Assembly: GCF_019649055.1 (NCBI RefSeq) | Contig: NW_026570249.1 | Coordinates: 558,001-622,000 of the forward strand | Direction: 5' to 3' | Origin: Paramacrobiotus metropolitanus | Taxonomy: Eukaryota; Tardigrada; Eutardigrada; Parachela; Macrobiotidae | Length of the DNA: 64,000 bases | Part shown: positions 40,330-51,052 of the stretch, one piece after another | Position numbering within the stretch: position 1 is the first letter of the stretch | Layout: every line of letters starts with the position of its first letter | The notes under the pieces: generated by a model | The model's database searches: none | What the model was told of the DNA's origin: nothing | What the model saw: the letters and a program-made list of their open reading frames with translations, nothing else | Position numbers and translations under genes: made by a program

Positions 40330-42174
40330 TTGGACTGGTGTCGACTCCGATTCAAGCGCTTCTCCGGTGAAAGCTCGAAGGTTTTATCCAACAGGCTCAC
40401 GTCCATTTCGACGTCCTGCAGCGGGACTTCGATACTGCTGTCCGCTGTGGCAGTTCCAACTGTATCCATGGGTTGGCTTGGTGTTGGACCAGGCACCGTT
40501 AGGGCCTGGGCCGGCTCAGCTGGAGGTGGCTGTCCAACTAGTGCTGGGACGACTGGTTCATATGTCAGGGCCAAAGGTGCTGGCGCGGACACTGGTGATG
40601 GTCGCCATTCGTTTGTTGGATCGAAGTCACCGGGGCGTTCCGTCGTTGACGGGCTAGGTCGTTGGACCTTCCAGTAATCTTCAATGAATCTCAAATCCAT
40701 CTTTTGATGTGGTCCAAACAGTTAATGATTGGCGGGTGGGCATCGTATGAATTGGAGTGAGATCCCTGAACAAGGCCAACCGCTGGGTAAGGCTCTGTTG
40801 CTGTTCTGTCAGCCTGACCGCTTCTGGGTCGAATGGGCTGAGTTCTTGGATCCGACTGGTTATGCGGCGCTCAATGTCTTCTGCATCGCTAATAAGGTGC
40901 CGAGTCCTCAATGCTTGAGCAACCGTCATAATAACAGGCCCGGTGTCAGCGTCGCGTAACCGTTGTTCCGCTGCTGCTTCGTCATCCCACTGTTGACGTA
41001 AAGTCCGTGGGGCCGGTTGATTCGCATTGGTCACGGGGATGTCGTCCGCATAAGTCGGAGTCCGGCCATCAGCCAGAGGTTCAGTAGGGGATTCAGTCCT
41101 CATTGGTGGGGTGGTTGGATCCCATTGGACGCCCCCTTCGTCTTCATCTGGCATTGGCGAAGATACAGGTTCTGTCGGTGGGACAGTCTGGTCACGCCCG
41201 GCCAACACTGGGTTCAGTGCTGGCCCTGCCACTGGTTCCGGTTCGGCTAAGCCAAGTTGGGCCGCCAATGCTGGTGGAACCTCTTCTGGCCGATTATACA
41301 CTGTGAGCCGTCCGTCCACGAGTACCCGTAATGGGTAATCACGTAACCCGTCGGGTTGTGATGTGCTTGGCTGGGGTTCCGGCGGCGCTGGAGTTCGGTA
41401 CGCTTCCGGTCCCGCTCGTGGAGGTTCAATGGACGGGTCAGACTGCGCCTGGCCCGTAGGGTCAGGTTGTGCTGCTGAAGGTGGGCTATACGGCGGTTGG
41501 CCGTATGCTCCGTATCCGCCATAAGGCGGTGGATATCCATAAGGTCCTGGCGGATACATCCACGGTGGTGGGTATCGCCATTGGTTCGGGTCCGGCTGCG
41601 GCTGGTTTGAAGGTCCAGGCGCAGGATACGGTGGATATCCATAGTGTGGATTGTAGTATGGCGGCGGGGTAAACTGTGGCCGCGGTCCAGCATGGACCGG
41701 CGTGGTCGTGACCGTTGGCCCGACTGCCACAGTTGTGAAAATCGGCTGACTTGCCGAAGTGGTCGGTGGGCCACCATACAGGATTGGTTGAGGTGGGCCG
41801 GTGCGGCCATGAGGATGATGTCGGACCGTTTGGTCTGACGTTAAGCTTGGCTGGCTGCCAGCTACTGCTGCGTTCACCAAGAGTCCAGTATGGTCAGAGA
41901 ATGTCCCTGGCGGCCAATATTGTGGCGGAATGGCTCGAGGTGGCAGAGACTGGGCCCGCGGTAGCGGTGTGTCGGCCCGTGAACTGGGGCCGACTGACAT
42001 AGTTGCCAGCTGCTCAACGGTTAAAATGGCCCTAATATTAAGTACCTGTACACTCGGAGGCCGGTTAGACGACCGAGTGGAAGATCCGCCCGACCGGAAT
42101 TCCGGTCGTGAATATGGGTGTGTGCGGTTGCTGCGGTCGAAGTCATCTGAGCGATCGGTACGTCGGCGTCCATC
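40330..42174 (-). pseudogene. Accessory Pro/Tyr-rich ORF with PPPY motifs
   Basis: Starts at the ATG at 42174 (MDGRRRTDRSDDF), after the integrase. The middle is a long Pro/Tyr/Gly-rich stretch with at least two PPPY motifs (about 41,660 and 41,530), a NEDD4-type ubiquitin ligase ligand and late domain in viral matrix and Gag proteins. The end is helical and charged (DAEDIERRITSRIQEL). The frame stops at 40681; sense then continues one frame over (about 40,690-40,330, with FIEDYW) and returns to the original frame, indicating two compensating indels. A NEDD4-binding function is inference. Confidence 0.5.
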
Positions 42175-42965
42175 CATTGTTGAATGAGGCGCTGTCACGA
42201 GATGAATCACGCTGTGTTGGACCCCTACCTATGATGTTAGTTTAATGTACGGTTAGCTACTTCTAAGCTACCATATCGGACCGGGTTAAGCTACTTCTAA
42301 GCTACTGGTCTTTTAGAGTTAGGTTAGTTAATTTAGGTTAGTTATCGGTAGCAGCTCAGTAAATTGAGCTTGGGTCACCGTGAGCTGAGTTAGTTAGACT
42401 AATTCTAAGTCTACCACGTCAGATATTAGTAAGAAATTATTTAGCTGTTTCAGAATGACGCTAAATATTTTGTCCAGCCTTGTCAACCGTCTTGTCCTGT
42501 ACATCCGGTGGGACTGTACTGGACTTATCCGATACGCCCGGTAGGAGCGTATTGGACTTCTGCTTTTTGCTCTTTAAGATTTTCTGATTTTTCTCGACCC
42601 GTGGTTATGCGGGTGAGCAAGTCTTTATCCGCCTCATCTTAAGCAACTACGTCCTCTTCCAGGACTTGCTGGGCCGTAAGGGTTGCCTTAGGCTTCTTGG
42701 GCGTTTTTGGTCTTTTTGGCTTCTCCTAAGGCGCCGGGGCCTCCTTTGGCTCTTCTGTCGCCGCTGGCTTGTCCGTGGCGGATGTCCCTTTTTCAGGTTC
42801 CGCTGAGGCCAATGTTGGGTCGATGACGGTTAATGGGTGGCTTTGAAGTTTGGTCAGCGCCGGTGTCTCGAAATCCGGTTTGGCCTTTCGAGGTCGGCCT
42901 GGGCCGCGCTTTGCTGTTGGCGCTGGGTCCGATGTCTTCGGATCAGGTGGACCATAGCCTGGGAT
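42175..42965 (-). other. Integrase 3' tail and spacer
   Basis: Fragments of Lys/Pro/Ala-rich sequence follow the integrase stop in shifted frames. After that comes AT-rich spacer containing ACTTCTAAGCTAC twice (42259 and 42293). No intact frame is seen. Confidence 0.4.
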
Positions 42966-44143
42966 TCACAAAGTCTTTTGCTGCTCCGCCACAAGTTTCT
43001 TGGACGGGCCCTTTCCGGGCTTCTGCTTCCTCAGTAGCTCCTCCAGTTTGGTCTGGGGAGGAGCTACCGGCGAAGCCGCATCTTTGCACTTGTCCGGCTC
43101 TGTCTTGTTGGTGCACCTTCCCAACTCTGTACCTTCCGGTTCGGCGTCGCCGCTCTTCTTTTTGCTTGAGCGTGTTATTCTGCGGCTCGGGCCGTCCGGG
43201 TTGAGGTATGGCTTTAGGCGATCGACACATACGGTGTGTTCCACACCGGTGTCTCGCTCTCGGATCCAATAAGTATTCGGTTTCGGTATGCCGATGACAA
43301 TGTAGACGCCTTCGAATTTGTTTGGATTGGTCGGGTCGTCTACCATGTTCTTTAGGGTGACCAAGTCCCGTTTCTTGAACTCGGCCTGAGACTTCTTTTT
43401 GTTGTAGATGGCGGCATCCCTCAGGAACGTTTTTTCAGTTCGCGTTTTCGCGATTTCATGCGCCCGGTTCAGGCGCTGCTGCACCCTCTGGACGTAACGT
43501 TCGTTCGTCGTAAATGTTTCTGGGACGTTGGTCCCAGCGAGGACGTCTTGTGGTATGGTCATTTCTCGTCCAAGTAGCATGTGGTAGGGCGAGAATCCAG
43601 TAGTTGCATGAACGGCACGGTTCATGCCGGAAATCACGTAAGGTAGGGCCCGGTGCCAACGATGTTCGTCGCCGGTGCCGCCAAAGTTTCGAATTCCGTC
43701 CCAGATCGTTTGCATCTGGCGTTCGACTTGGCCTTGGCCCTCTGGATGATAAGCGGATCCGAAGGTCTGCTCGATGCCGAAGATTTTCGCTACTTTGGCG
43801 AAGGATTTTGCCGTAAAATGCGTTCCCCGGTCGGAGTGCATTGTATGTGGCATGCCGTACTTTAGTACGACTTCTTTGACAAAGAACTCTCGAATTCCTT
43901 GGCCGAGTTTGTCTTGGTCGGCTGGACTATGGTGAATTTCGTCATTTGGTCGACCACCACAGCAATGTACCGGTATTTCTTAGTTTGGGTCTTCAGTAAA
44001 GGTCCTTTGAAATCGGCGAAGACGCGGTACCAAGGCGCAACAGCTTCGGTCGGCTGCAGCTTACCGTAGGTAGCTCGCCGCCGCACTTTGCCGAAAATAC
44101 ACGTCTGCCACCGGTCGATGTAGTCGTGAATGTCGCAGCCCAT
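42966..44143 (-). pseudogene. Integrase of the minus-strand element, frameshifted
   Basis: The frame at 44143-43862 carries the end of the zinc-binding region (two Cys around MGCDIHDYIDRWQTC) and the first catalytic Asp (VFADFKG). The frame at 43853-42966 carries the second Asp (HSDRGTHF) and the Glu (GQGQVERQ) with exactly 35 residues between them, the D,D-35-E spacing of retroviral-type integrases. A Ty3/Gypsy-like C-terminal region follows (FKKRDLVTLKN, VYIVIGI). A frameshift near 43,860 separates the two, so no complete enzyme is encoded. It would join element DNA to the host chromosome. Confidence 0.85.
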
Positions 44144-44203
44144 GCGGTCCCAGTAGTACCTGAGTTTGGCTGCTTCAATGGTCTTGCGGTATCCAAAATG
44201 GTT

Positions 44204-45223
44204 TCAAGTTTTTCCATCATGGAGGGACTGGATGATATTTTTCCGCATGAACAAAGGGACTACGAATCTCCTTTCGAGCTTCGCATTGATTTCGGTGAGT
44301 CGGTAGACCACACCTTTGTCCATCTCATAATGTTCGGGTAATTTGGACCTTTTGCCCATTTCGCTTTGGTGTTTTAACTCGTGGATTTTCTTGGCCACAG
44401 TTGGGTCGCGGTGTTGCATCCGTCGCAGTTCTTGCGCGGTGCGATCCGTGACTTTTTCTGGACACGGTGGGACTTCGGGCTCCGGCTCTCCCGGTGTGGG
44501 CGCCGGTACGTTGATGACCCGTATGTCCGCCGTGCTGAATTCGTTCCAGTCACTGATTGCGTTACAATCAGGAAGGAGAGGCTTGTCCCTTTCGTTTGCG
44601 GGGTCCTCATCAGTTACTTGTAACCTGCGCACCTTTATGATGCGTGCTGGGATCTCGTCTTTATAATCCTCGAAGTTTGGGACTTGGTACAACTCTTCAT
44701 GTGATCCTTTGTCATCGTCCCGTTCGAGCGGCCATCTGGACAAGGCGTCAGCGTTGTCACAGAATGTGTCTGGCTTATACTCGATGGTGATGTCCCGTCC
44801 CTGTAAGGCGAGGGCCCATCGAGTAAGACGAGGATTGATGCCGGGCCGGTTAGACTCGCATCTGAGCAGATTGGTTAGGGCTCTATGGTCCGTCCGTACT
44901 GTGAATGGTCCGTGGTCAATGTAATGCTTGAACTTTTGGACGGCCCATACTACGGCTAAGCATTCCCATTCAGTCACGCCGTAGTTTTTCTCAGCTCCAT
45001 GTAGGACACGACTTGCGTAGGCAATTGGCCTCAAGTCCTGGCTGAGTATGGCTCCGATGCTCGCACCACTTGCATCGCATTCGGTGGTGGTCTGCTTAGT
45101 CGCATCGAATTTGGCCAATATAGGGGCTTCCGTTAGGGCCTTTTTGATTTCGTTGAACTCAGCGGTGTGGGCGTCGGTCCAGTCGTTTTTCACTGAACTT
45201 TCCTTCCGCAGGAGTTCATACAT
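44204..45223 (-). pseudogene. RNase H region of pol, minus-strand element
   Basis: 339 residues. The Ty3/Gypsy RNase H core is clear: the first Asp in ECDASGASIGAIL, the Glu in VTEWECLAVVWAV, and the Asp in FTVRTDHRALTNLL. The connection domain and the linker to integrase follow, with the start of the integrase His-Cys zinc region at its end. It is in a different frame from both the RT part upstream and the integrase downstream, so at least two indels separate them. Confidence 0.85.
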
Positions 45224-45269
45224 CTTGGAAGTCTTCTGGGCGTAGCCCTGGATAAACTTCCGGTAATAG

Positions 45270-46508
45270 TTAGCAAGTGCAAGAAACGAGCGAAGTCCAA
45301 GAAACGAGCGGTTGGCGCTCGGTCTTGGGCGGTAGTTTTTCGGCGATGTGCGCTACCTTCTCGGGATCAGTGTGGACACCGTCCTTGTTGAGGATGTGTC
45401 CAAGGAATTGGAGCTTTTCCATTCCAAATCCGCTCTTTGACGGTTTTATCGTGAACTTGGCATCTCTGAGGCAGAGAAGCGTGTTTCTGAATGCCTTCCT
45501 GAATTCCTCAAAAGTTTTGCCAAAGAATATCACGTCATCGATATATGCGAAGACGCCGCCTCGCTTTCTGGCCGGCGCCATAATCTTGTCCATTGTCATT
45601 TGGAAAGTGGCTGGACCATTGCAGACGGCATTTATTTGAACCGGAACATCCCTTCTGGAGTCACTAAGGTAGTGTAATCCATAGACGCTGGATCCATAGG
45701 GATTTGCCAGAATCCGGACTGACAATCTACCTTGCCGTAATAGGCGTTTTCTGCGCATTGGTCCAGAAGTTCGTCTGGATTGGGCAATGGGTAGTTGTTT
45801 TTCTTGGTCACTTAGTTCAGCTTTATGTAGTTTATGCAGACCCGGGTGCCTATGGTCCCGTCGCCGGTTTTTCTTCGAAGCGAGGACCACTGGGAAACTC
45901 CACGCTGCCATGGACGGTTCAATGACGCCTTGGTCCAGCATTTCCTGGACGTGCTTATTGATGAACTCTCGTCCCTTCCAACTCGTTCGGGTTGGGTTCA
46001 TTTTAATTGGTGCAGCGTCGCCAACTTCTATGACATGGGTTACTCCTTTAACGTCGCCGTAGGGCTTTTTGGACGTCGGGAATATGGCCCTGAGTTCCCA
46101 TAAGTATTGACGGAGTAGAGCGGTCTGCTCCTCGGTCAGGTGATCGCCGAAATGTGCGTTGGCGATGTGGGCGCGGATTTCGCGTTCCACTTCTGGATCT
46201 TCCTCTCCGGTTTGGAGGGAGTTAATCTTGGCGTAATCTTCGTCCGAGATTTCCTCATATGGCTCCACTTGGCCCATGTTAACTCTCTTCCGGAGTATAT
46301 GGGGCTCTTTGGAGTAGTTTGACACCAGTATGGTAAAACTATTGCCATCATGCTGGACTGGTCCGTCGAGCATGGCCAGACTCCGTTTGTGGTCCTGGCT
46401 TCCGAGGTACATGAGTCTCTGTCTTGGGTCGACAGGGAAGTCAATGCTGACTTGGACCGGGGTGATGGACTCCGGTGGGAGTTCTACTTTTACTGTTGCC
46501 CGGACCAT
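45270..46508 (-). pseudogene. Reverse transcriptase region, minus-strand element, scrambled core
   Basis: The N-terminal part (ETHVIEV-type block at VTHVIEVGDAAPIKM, and MLDQGVIEPSMAAWSFPVVL) and the later NGPATFQMTMDKIM and FAYIDDVIFFGKTFEEF blocks match the plus-strand RT. Between about 45,830 and 45,620 roughly 70 residues are out of frame: the frame leaves sense after VVLASKKN and returns before NGPATFQ, which removes the motif A Asp. The YIDD catalytic box itself is kept. Compared with the intact plus-strand copy, paired indels explain the break. Inactive as read. Confidence 0.85.
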
Positions 46509-46591
46509 AGCCTGGTCATTAATGGTGCGGTACCGGTTTGGGTTGTTCCCTGCACTTCTAGCGATGGTATGGCGTCGGCATTGGGAATTGA

Positions 46592-47236
46592 CTAATCTAC
46601 ACCGTCCTCCTTGGTGTCTGGCTCGTATATGTCACTGTAGTACATGTGGCCAATTCTTGCACCTTTGCAGAGGATTTGGTCGCGTCGGGACTTATTTTGG
46701 ATCTGGATCCACGCATGTTCGCCATGTCGAGTTTGGACCTCCGCCTCGATTGGTAAGACCAAGCGGTGTGGTCGTCTCAGCGATTTGAAGTGGATTGGCC
46801 GTCCCGGGTCCATAGTCCGATAGGACCGGACCTTAATCCAGCAAGTTGAGTAGGCTGGTAAAGTGTACCGCTGATGGACGAAGACAACTTCTCTCTCCTC
46901 CTTGAGGCAGTCGGTTGGACGTTCGGTCCGCAGTTTGCGGATCATCGGTGCCTCGGCTCGGAGTTGGAGAATTTTTGTGTCCTCTTCGTCATCACTTGAC
47001 TCCTCCGATGATTGGTTATCGGAGTCCGTGTCCGGTGAGGCACTTGAGCTTTGGACGTCCGAATCAGTAGACTCGGGTTTGTCGTCCTGCTCAGGTTTTG
47101 GCTCGCCGTTATCCTCGTTAGATGTTGGCGCGCCGCCGGCCACCGTTGGTGCCGGTTCGGTCGTGAGATCCGCTTCTTGGATTTCTGGCGTCCCGGTTGC
47201 GATCTCCTGCTTCTCAGGTTCGTCCGGTTCCGCCAT
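46592..47236 (-). CDS. Acidic N-terminal part of pol ORF, minus-strand element
   Basis: 214 residues starting MAEPDEPEKQE, the counterpart of MADQAEPTTQ at 61776 in the plus-strand element. Both begin with about 70 disordered acidic residues (TDSDNQSSEES here, TDSDNRPSEES there). Folded sequence follows, such as HAWIQIQNKSRRDQILCKGARIGHM. The shared ATG start indicates pol is translated from its own start rather than as a Gag-Pol fusion. In this copy the frame stops at 46592, just before the RT frame, so a lesion separates them. Confidence 0.65.
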   Translation of the reverse strand: MAEPDEPEKQEIATGTPEIQEADLTTEPAPTVAGGAPTSNEDNGEPKPEQDDKPESTDSDVQSSSASPDTDSDNQSSEESSDDEEDTKILQLRAEAPMIRKLRTERPTDCLKEEREVVFVHQRYTLPAYSTCWIKVRSYRTMDPGRPIHFKSLRRPHRLVLPIEAEVQTRHGEHAWIQIQNKSRRDQILCKGARIGHMYYSDIYEPDTKEDGVD

Positions 47237-47293
47237 AGTGGTTGGACGGTTCCTGTTAGGGAGTGGTGAGGCTGGTCGGCCTCCTGTCCACCA

Positions 47294-48721
47294 TTAAGCC
47301 GAACGGGTTTGTATGGCCCGTATTACCGCTTCAACGCCGTTTCTACATAGAGGACAAGTCAGTTGGACTTCCTCCGACGAAGGGTCCTGCTCGTTCTGGC
47401 CGGTATCCCTTCGATGGCCTTCCTGTTCTGGGTGTGGGCCATCATTGAAGCGCACTCTTGTCGCTAAATGCGGTGCAGCTTCCGGCAATGGTTCCGGTAA
47501 AGTCCTGACGTTAGTCAGGCTCAAGTCATATTTTGGCCATATGCTGACAGTTAAGCCAGGATGTTGGGCCACTCTCTTTTGAAGTTTTATTATATCATCG
47601 AAGAGATCGGTGCGCATCCGTTGGAGTGCTTTCGGAGCTTCCATGTGGTACTCCCTGTATTCCCACACTAGGGCTAGACGCTCTTCCTCCCATAAAGCTC
47701 CTTCTTGGACCAAGTCGTCCAGTTCTTGGGCGAATGGTCCATATTGGTCGGCTATTTGCGGCCACGTCAGTGATTCGCCTCTTTCTTCAAGCCAGCCCTC
47801 TTCTAGGGCAAGGAGTTGGTTAGCGCGGTATTCAAGGAAATTTCTGACCCCCGTAAACCAAGTTTTGTATCGCTGAACCAGCTTCTCCTTTATTTCTCTG
47901 TCAGGCACCGGCCGTCGGCCCGGTGCCTCTGGTATCGGGATAGTCTTGACTATCCCGTGATTTGGCTTGGGTATGTTAGCGCGGAATTGGGTCATGTACC
48001 GCTCGATTGCATTATGGACGCGCAGCTCCCATATGAGGCTTTCAATGGTGCCCAGGCATTCCCAGCAGGTAGAAGGAGAACTTTTCGGGTTATCAAGCCG
48101 ATTGACTCTCACTTCATCATCGGGTCCCGGTGCTTTTGGTATCGGGATAGACTTTACCGCGTCCCAAACGATTTCTTCGTTTGGCTTTAAGATAAACGTA
48201 AACTTGGAGTGGAGATAGTCACATCCAAGTAGTACGTGCACGTCCGTTAACGTCGGTTGTACGAAGAACGTGTGGTGGCTCTTGTATCCCTTCAGTGTCA
48301 CCGGTACGGTGCAGCAGTGGAAGACGACGAAGGCGGTTTGGCCGCCGACACCAAGGATTTTGGTGTTCCGTCCTAATGGATCCGTTTTAATGCCATTGGC
48401 GGTGCAGAACTGCTGGCTGATGAGGGATGTCTCCGCTCCAGTATCCAGCATTGCGAGCGTATGGACTGGTCCAATTTGGACTTTGTGTGTCCATGCTCTA
48501 ACGGTTTTGGGTTTCCGATTTTCATTAAGTCCAACTTTCACTTCCCGCATCACCGGTACAATGGGGATTAGCGACGCTGGTCCGGGATCATCAGGAGCAT
48601 GCTTGGGTGCTGCGAGCTCCTGTTGGACAGACTCTTCCCGTGATGATGTTTCCACAACCCGTGAGGTGTAGAACATATTTTTAGTATTCTGGAAGGTCCG
48701 TGAACTGTTAATAGTTCGCAC
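47294..48721 (-). CDS. Retropepsin ORF, minus-strand element
   Basis: 475 residues. The aspartic protease site is LAMLDTGAETSL, followed by ILGVGGQTAF (flap region) and HVLLGCDYL. Downstream are two IPIP motifs (KSIPIPKAPG, KTIPIPEAPG), a long helical Trp/Glu-rich segment and a C-terminal CPLC followed by VEAVIRAI. These features occur in the same order in the plus-strand element. No early ATG is present, and the frame overlaps the preceding ORF in the +1 phase (near 48,715), so it probably needs recoding, or the start was lost. Retropepsin cuts Gag and Pol during particle maturation. Confidence 0.8.
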   Translation of the reverse strand: MRTINSSRTFQNTKNMFYTSRVVETSSREESVQQELAAPKHAPDDPGPASLIPIVPVMREVKVGLNENRKPKTVRAWTHKVQIGPVHTLAMLDTGAETSLISQQFCTANGIKTDPLGRNTKILGVGGQTAFVVFHCCTVPVTLKGYKSHHTFFVQPTLTDVHVLLGCDYLHSKFTFILKPNEEIVWDAVKSIPIPKAPGPDDEVRVNRLDNPKSSPSTCWECLGTIESLIWELRVHNAIERYMTQFRANIPKPNHGIVKTIPIPEAPGRRPVPDREIKEKLVQRYKTWFTGVRNFLEYRANQLLALEEGWLEERGESLTWPQIADQYGPFAQELDDLVQEGALWEEERLALVWEYREYHMEAPKALQRMRTDLFDDIIKLQKRVAQHPGLTVSIWPKYDLSLTNVRTLPEPLPEAAPHLATRVRFNDGPHPEQEGHRRDTGQNEQDPSSEEVQLTCPLCRNGVEAVIRAIQTRSA

Positions 48722-49151
48722 CGTTGGTGTGGTGCCGAGGGGTCGTCCACCGATCTGGGGCCACTAGGTGCGTGGGACTAGACGCCTCGAGTGGCTCTGC
48801 TGTCCACTCTTCTAGTGGGGCCACGCTCTCCGTGCTTCTCACGGAGTATCCATCCGAGGTTCCTTCGGAGGATGTTTCTGACGCCGATCTCGGGTACGTC
48901 ATATTCGTGGTGCGACGTCTCGCTTTTCCACGTGAACGGTTGGCCTGAGGGTTAACTGAGGCTCCGTATATGGACTTGGTCGCCAGCTGGACGACTGTCG
49001 GTCTGGTCACACTTCTAGAGCCAGATGGTCCAGGCGTGACTCCCACACGTCCTGGCATGGCCGCACTTCTAGGGCCATGTGGCTTAGTCGCTGGTTGAGC
49101 GCTAAACCTGGATCCGCCGGCAGGCTGTTGGGCTGCCGGTTTGGGATCCAT
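48708..49151 (-). CDS. Small ORF between gag and protease, minus-strand element
   Basis: 147 residues starting MDPKPAAQQPAGG; Ser/Thr/Pro/Arg-rich with RSRGKARRRTT, and an acidic end. It ends inside the protease frame, offset by one base. It occupies the position of the 227-residue ORF2 of the plus-strand element but shows no clear similarity to it. No function is evident. Confidence 0.4.
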   Translation of the reverse strand: MDPKPAAQQPAGGSRFSAQPATKPHGPRSAAMPGRVGVTPGPSGSRSVTRPTVVQLATKSIYGASVNPQANRSRGKARRRTTNMTYPRSASETSSEGTSDGYSVRSTESVAPLEEWTAEPLEASSPTHLVAPDRWTTPRHHTNGANY

Positions 49152-49241
49152 TTGGGTTAGTAATTCTAGAGGAGAGTTCAGTTATATCTGGCGGTTTGGG
49201 TTCCGGTAATAGGTCAAGTGAGTTGCCGATACTCCCCGATC

Positions 49242-49703
49242 TTAAGCGTTTCCCGCAGTTGGACTGGCTCGGTTAGAGCCGCCACCGTTAGGCTTCAACT
49301 GCTGGTCGGTCAATGGCGGCAGGGCGGTCCTTTCGTTGGCGGGTGTTTGTGATGCCCGCTCGCCGTACCGTTCTGCGCCATTTTGCCGGTTTCTGCCACC
49401 GTTCCCATTTCCTGAGCCGGTGGACTGTCTTCGGCCGCCATTCCCTCCGTTACCACGTTGTGGTCGGACTTGTTTGGGTGGCACCAGGCCGAAGCGGTTG
49501 GGATTCTTTGACCCGGTAGGGTATCCCTTGTTATATCGCCCTCGCCAATTCAAGTACCAGATCCGGTTAGGATTTTCGGCGTAGGGATGGTTGGCGTAAC
49601 CACAGCCATCAGTTCTGCGGTTTCCCCACAGGCAGTGGTTGCAGGTGATGGCTGCGTCTTTGGACCATCCTTCGAACATGCGCTCGATTCTGTCGATGTA
49701 CAT
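49242..49703 (-). pseudogene. Nucleocapsid end of Gag, zinc knuckle with His replaced
   Basis: The segment at 49602-49643 reads C-X2-C-X4-R-X4-C, where the plus-strand Gag has the canonical C-X2-C-X4-H-X4-C. The codon is CGC at 49617-49619; CAC would be one transition away. A Gly/Asn/Arg-rich tail (RNGGNGGRRQ region) follows, as in nucleic-acid-binding Gag ends. A TAA lies a few codons upstream of the Met at 49703, so this part is cut off from the capsid frame by further lesions. Confidence 0.75.
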
Positions 49704-50023
49704 GTCCTCCTGCTTTCTGGCCTCTTCGGAGTTTGGTGCTTAGCGTTGGCCAGTCTGGCCTCCGCTGCCTCCTTGGCCACGGCTTCCGGAGCCACTGTTA
49801 CTGCCGCCACGCTTCCCGCTGAAGCTGGCGTTCTGGCATCCGGAGTATTCGCCTCTTTGTCCTCCTCCGCCGTTCCCCTGGCTATAGCCGTAATTGCCCT
49901 GGTTCTGGGCCTGGCCATAGCCGCCACCACCACCGTTAGGCGGTGTGGACCCACGTTATGGGGAGCCCAAGTTCATAGCCGCGATAGCAGCATATGTTGC
50001 TTCGATATGGGCCTGGGTTGGCG

Positions 50024-50977
50024 TCAACTGTGGAGGATAGTAAGCCTATGTTGGCTGTTGAGGGACAACCTGGGCAGGTGGCGTTGGTACGGCCATTCGG
50101 ACGGCTGAGTATCCTTGGCCCGCCTTCCCGTCGTATTCGGGCTTTCCTGCCGTAAATTGCCTGATGTAGTCCGAAATTCTGTCGGGGACTTTGGCAGTCG
50201 GATGTCCAAGGCACGACGCAGCTCTGGCTCAGTCATATTGCTTTTCAGGAAGTGAAGAGCCATAATATCGTCGAGGTTGGCGCGTGCCTGTAGGGTGGGG
50301 ATTGCATCGTAGTATTGTTCCGGAGTTTCAGAACCGTGTCGGTAGAAACGGTTCGTAATATTATTGAGGGCGTTGGCTCTTTGGTTTTCGTCGACGTATC
50401 GAGCGGCGAACTTTTGGAGCCACTCTTCGACTGTATAGCCATCGCCTTCTTCCCGATTGGCTTTGCCCATGTACCATTCCTTGACCGGTTTGGACAAGGA
50501 TCCATAGACTCGACTCATGAAGTCTGGGTCCGGCTTGTTCAAGTCGGACGACTGCTTACATATCCGTCGGACCTGTGCAATCCAGCTCTTTACCATTGTT
50601 TTGTCGCCGTCAAAAGGTGGTATGGCAGTCCGGGCATTGGCCTTTGCGTTGGCCTTGGCATGTGCGTCCATCATCATCTGCATATACGCTAAGTCATGCA
50701 GTGGCGGACTGGCCCTCGGCGACGGTACAGGCGTTATCTGCTGTACCACCACTTGTTGTGGCCGCTGCAGTGCCTGTGGCGCTGGGGCCTGCTGATGTCC
50801 CTGTTGAGGGTTCAGCGTCTGGCTCGGTGGGTATTGGATGGTTCCGTTGGACGCCATCCATCCATAAGTTCCGTTAGGCATCTGGACCAACACGGGCACG
50901 TTCTGGCCCTGGTTTGGCTGAGCCCAGTTGTGGTTGGGCTTGGCCCGTTGGGGCTGCCGCCACAATAGGATGGCCAA
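50024..50977 (-). pseudogene. Capsid region of Gag, minus-strand element
   Basis: 317 residues. Residues from about IPPFDGDKTMVKSWI to LPKSPTEFR form a Ty3/Gypsy retrotransposon Gag capsid domain and align with the plus-strand Gag (shared GSETPEQYYDA versus GEETPEQYYDA, ADKNREV versus VDENQRA). A Gln/Pro-rich lead precedes it. It is in another frame from the Gag N-terminal ORF, and sense passes through a third frame at about 50,900-51,180, so two indels lie between. Confidence 0.8.
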
Positions 50978-51052
50978 TTAGGCTTAGTTGGCCTACAAGT
51001 GGCTGTTGCACCGTTGGTGTACCACTTTGGCCTCTCATCTGTCCTTGTATGG

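Noticed and set aside
35775-42174. Envelope glycoprotein in the accessory region
   Set aside because: No signal peptide, transmembrane helix, furin-like site or cysteine pattern is visible in any of the frames.
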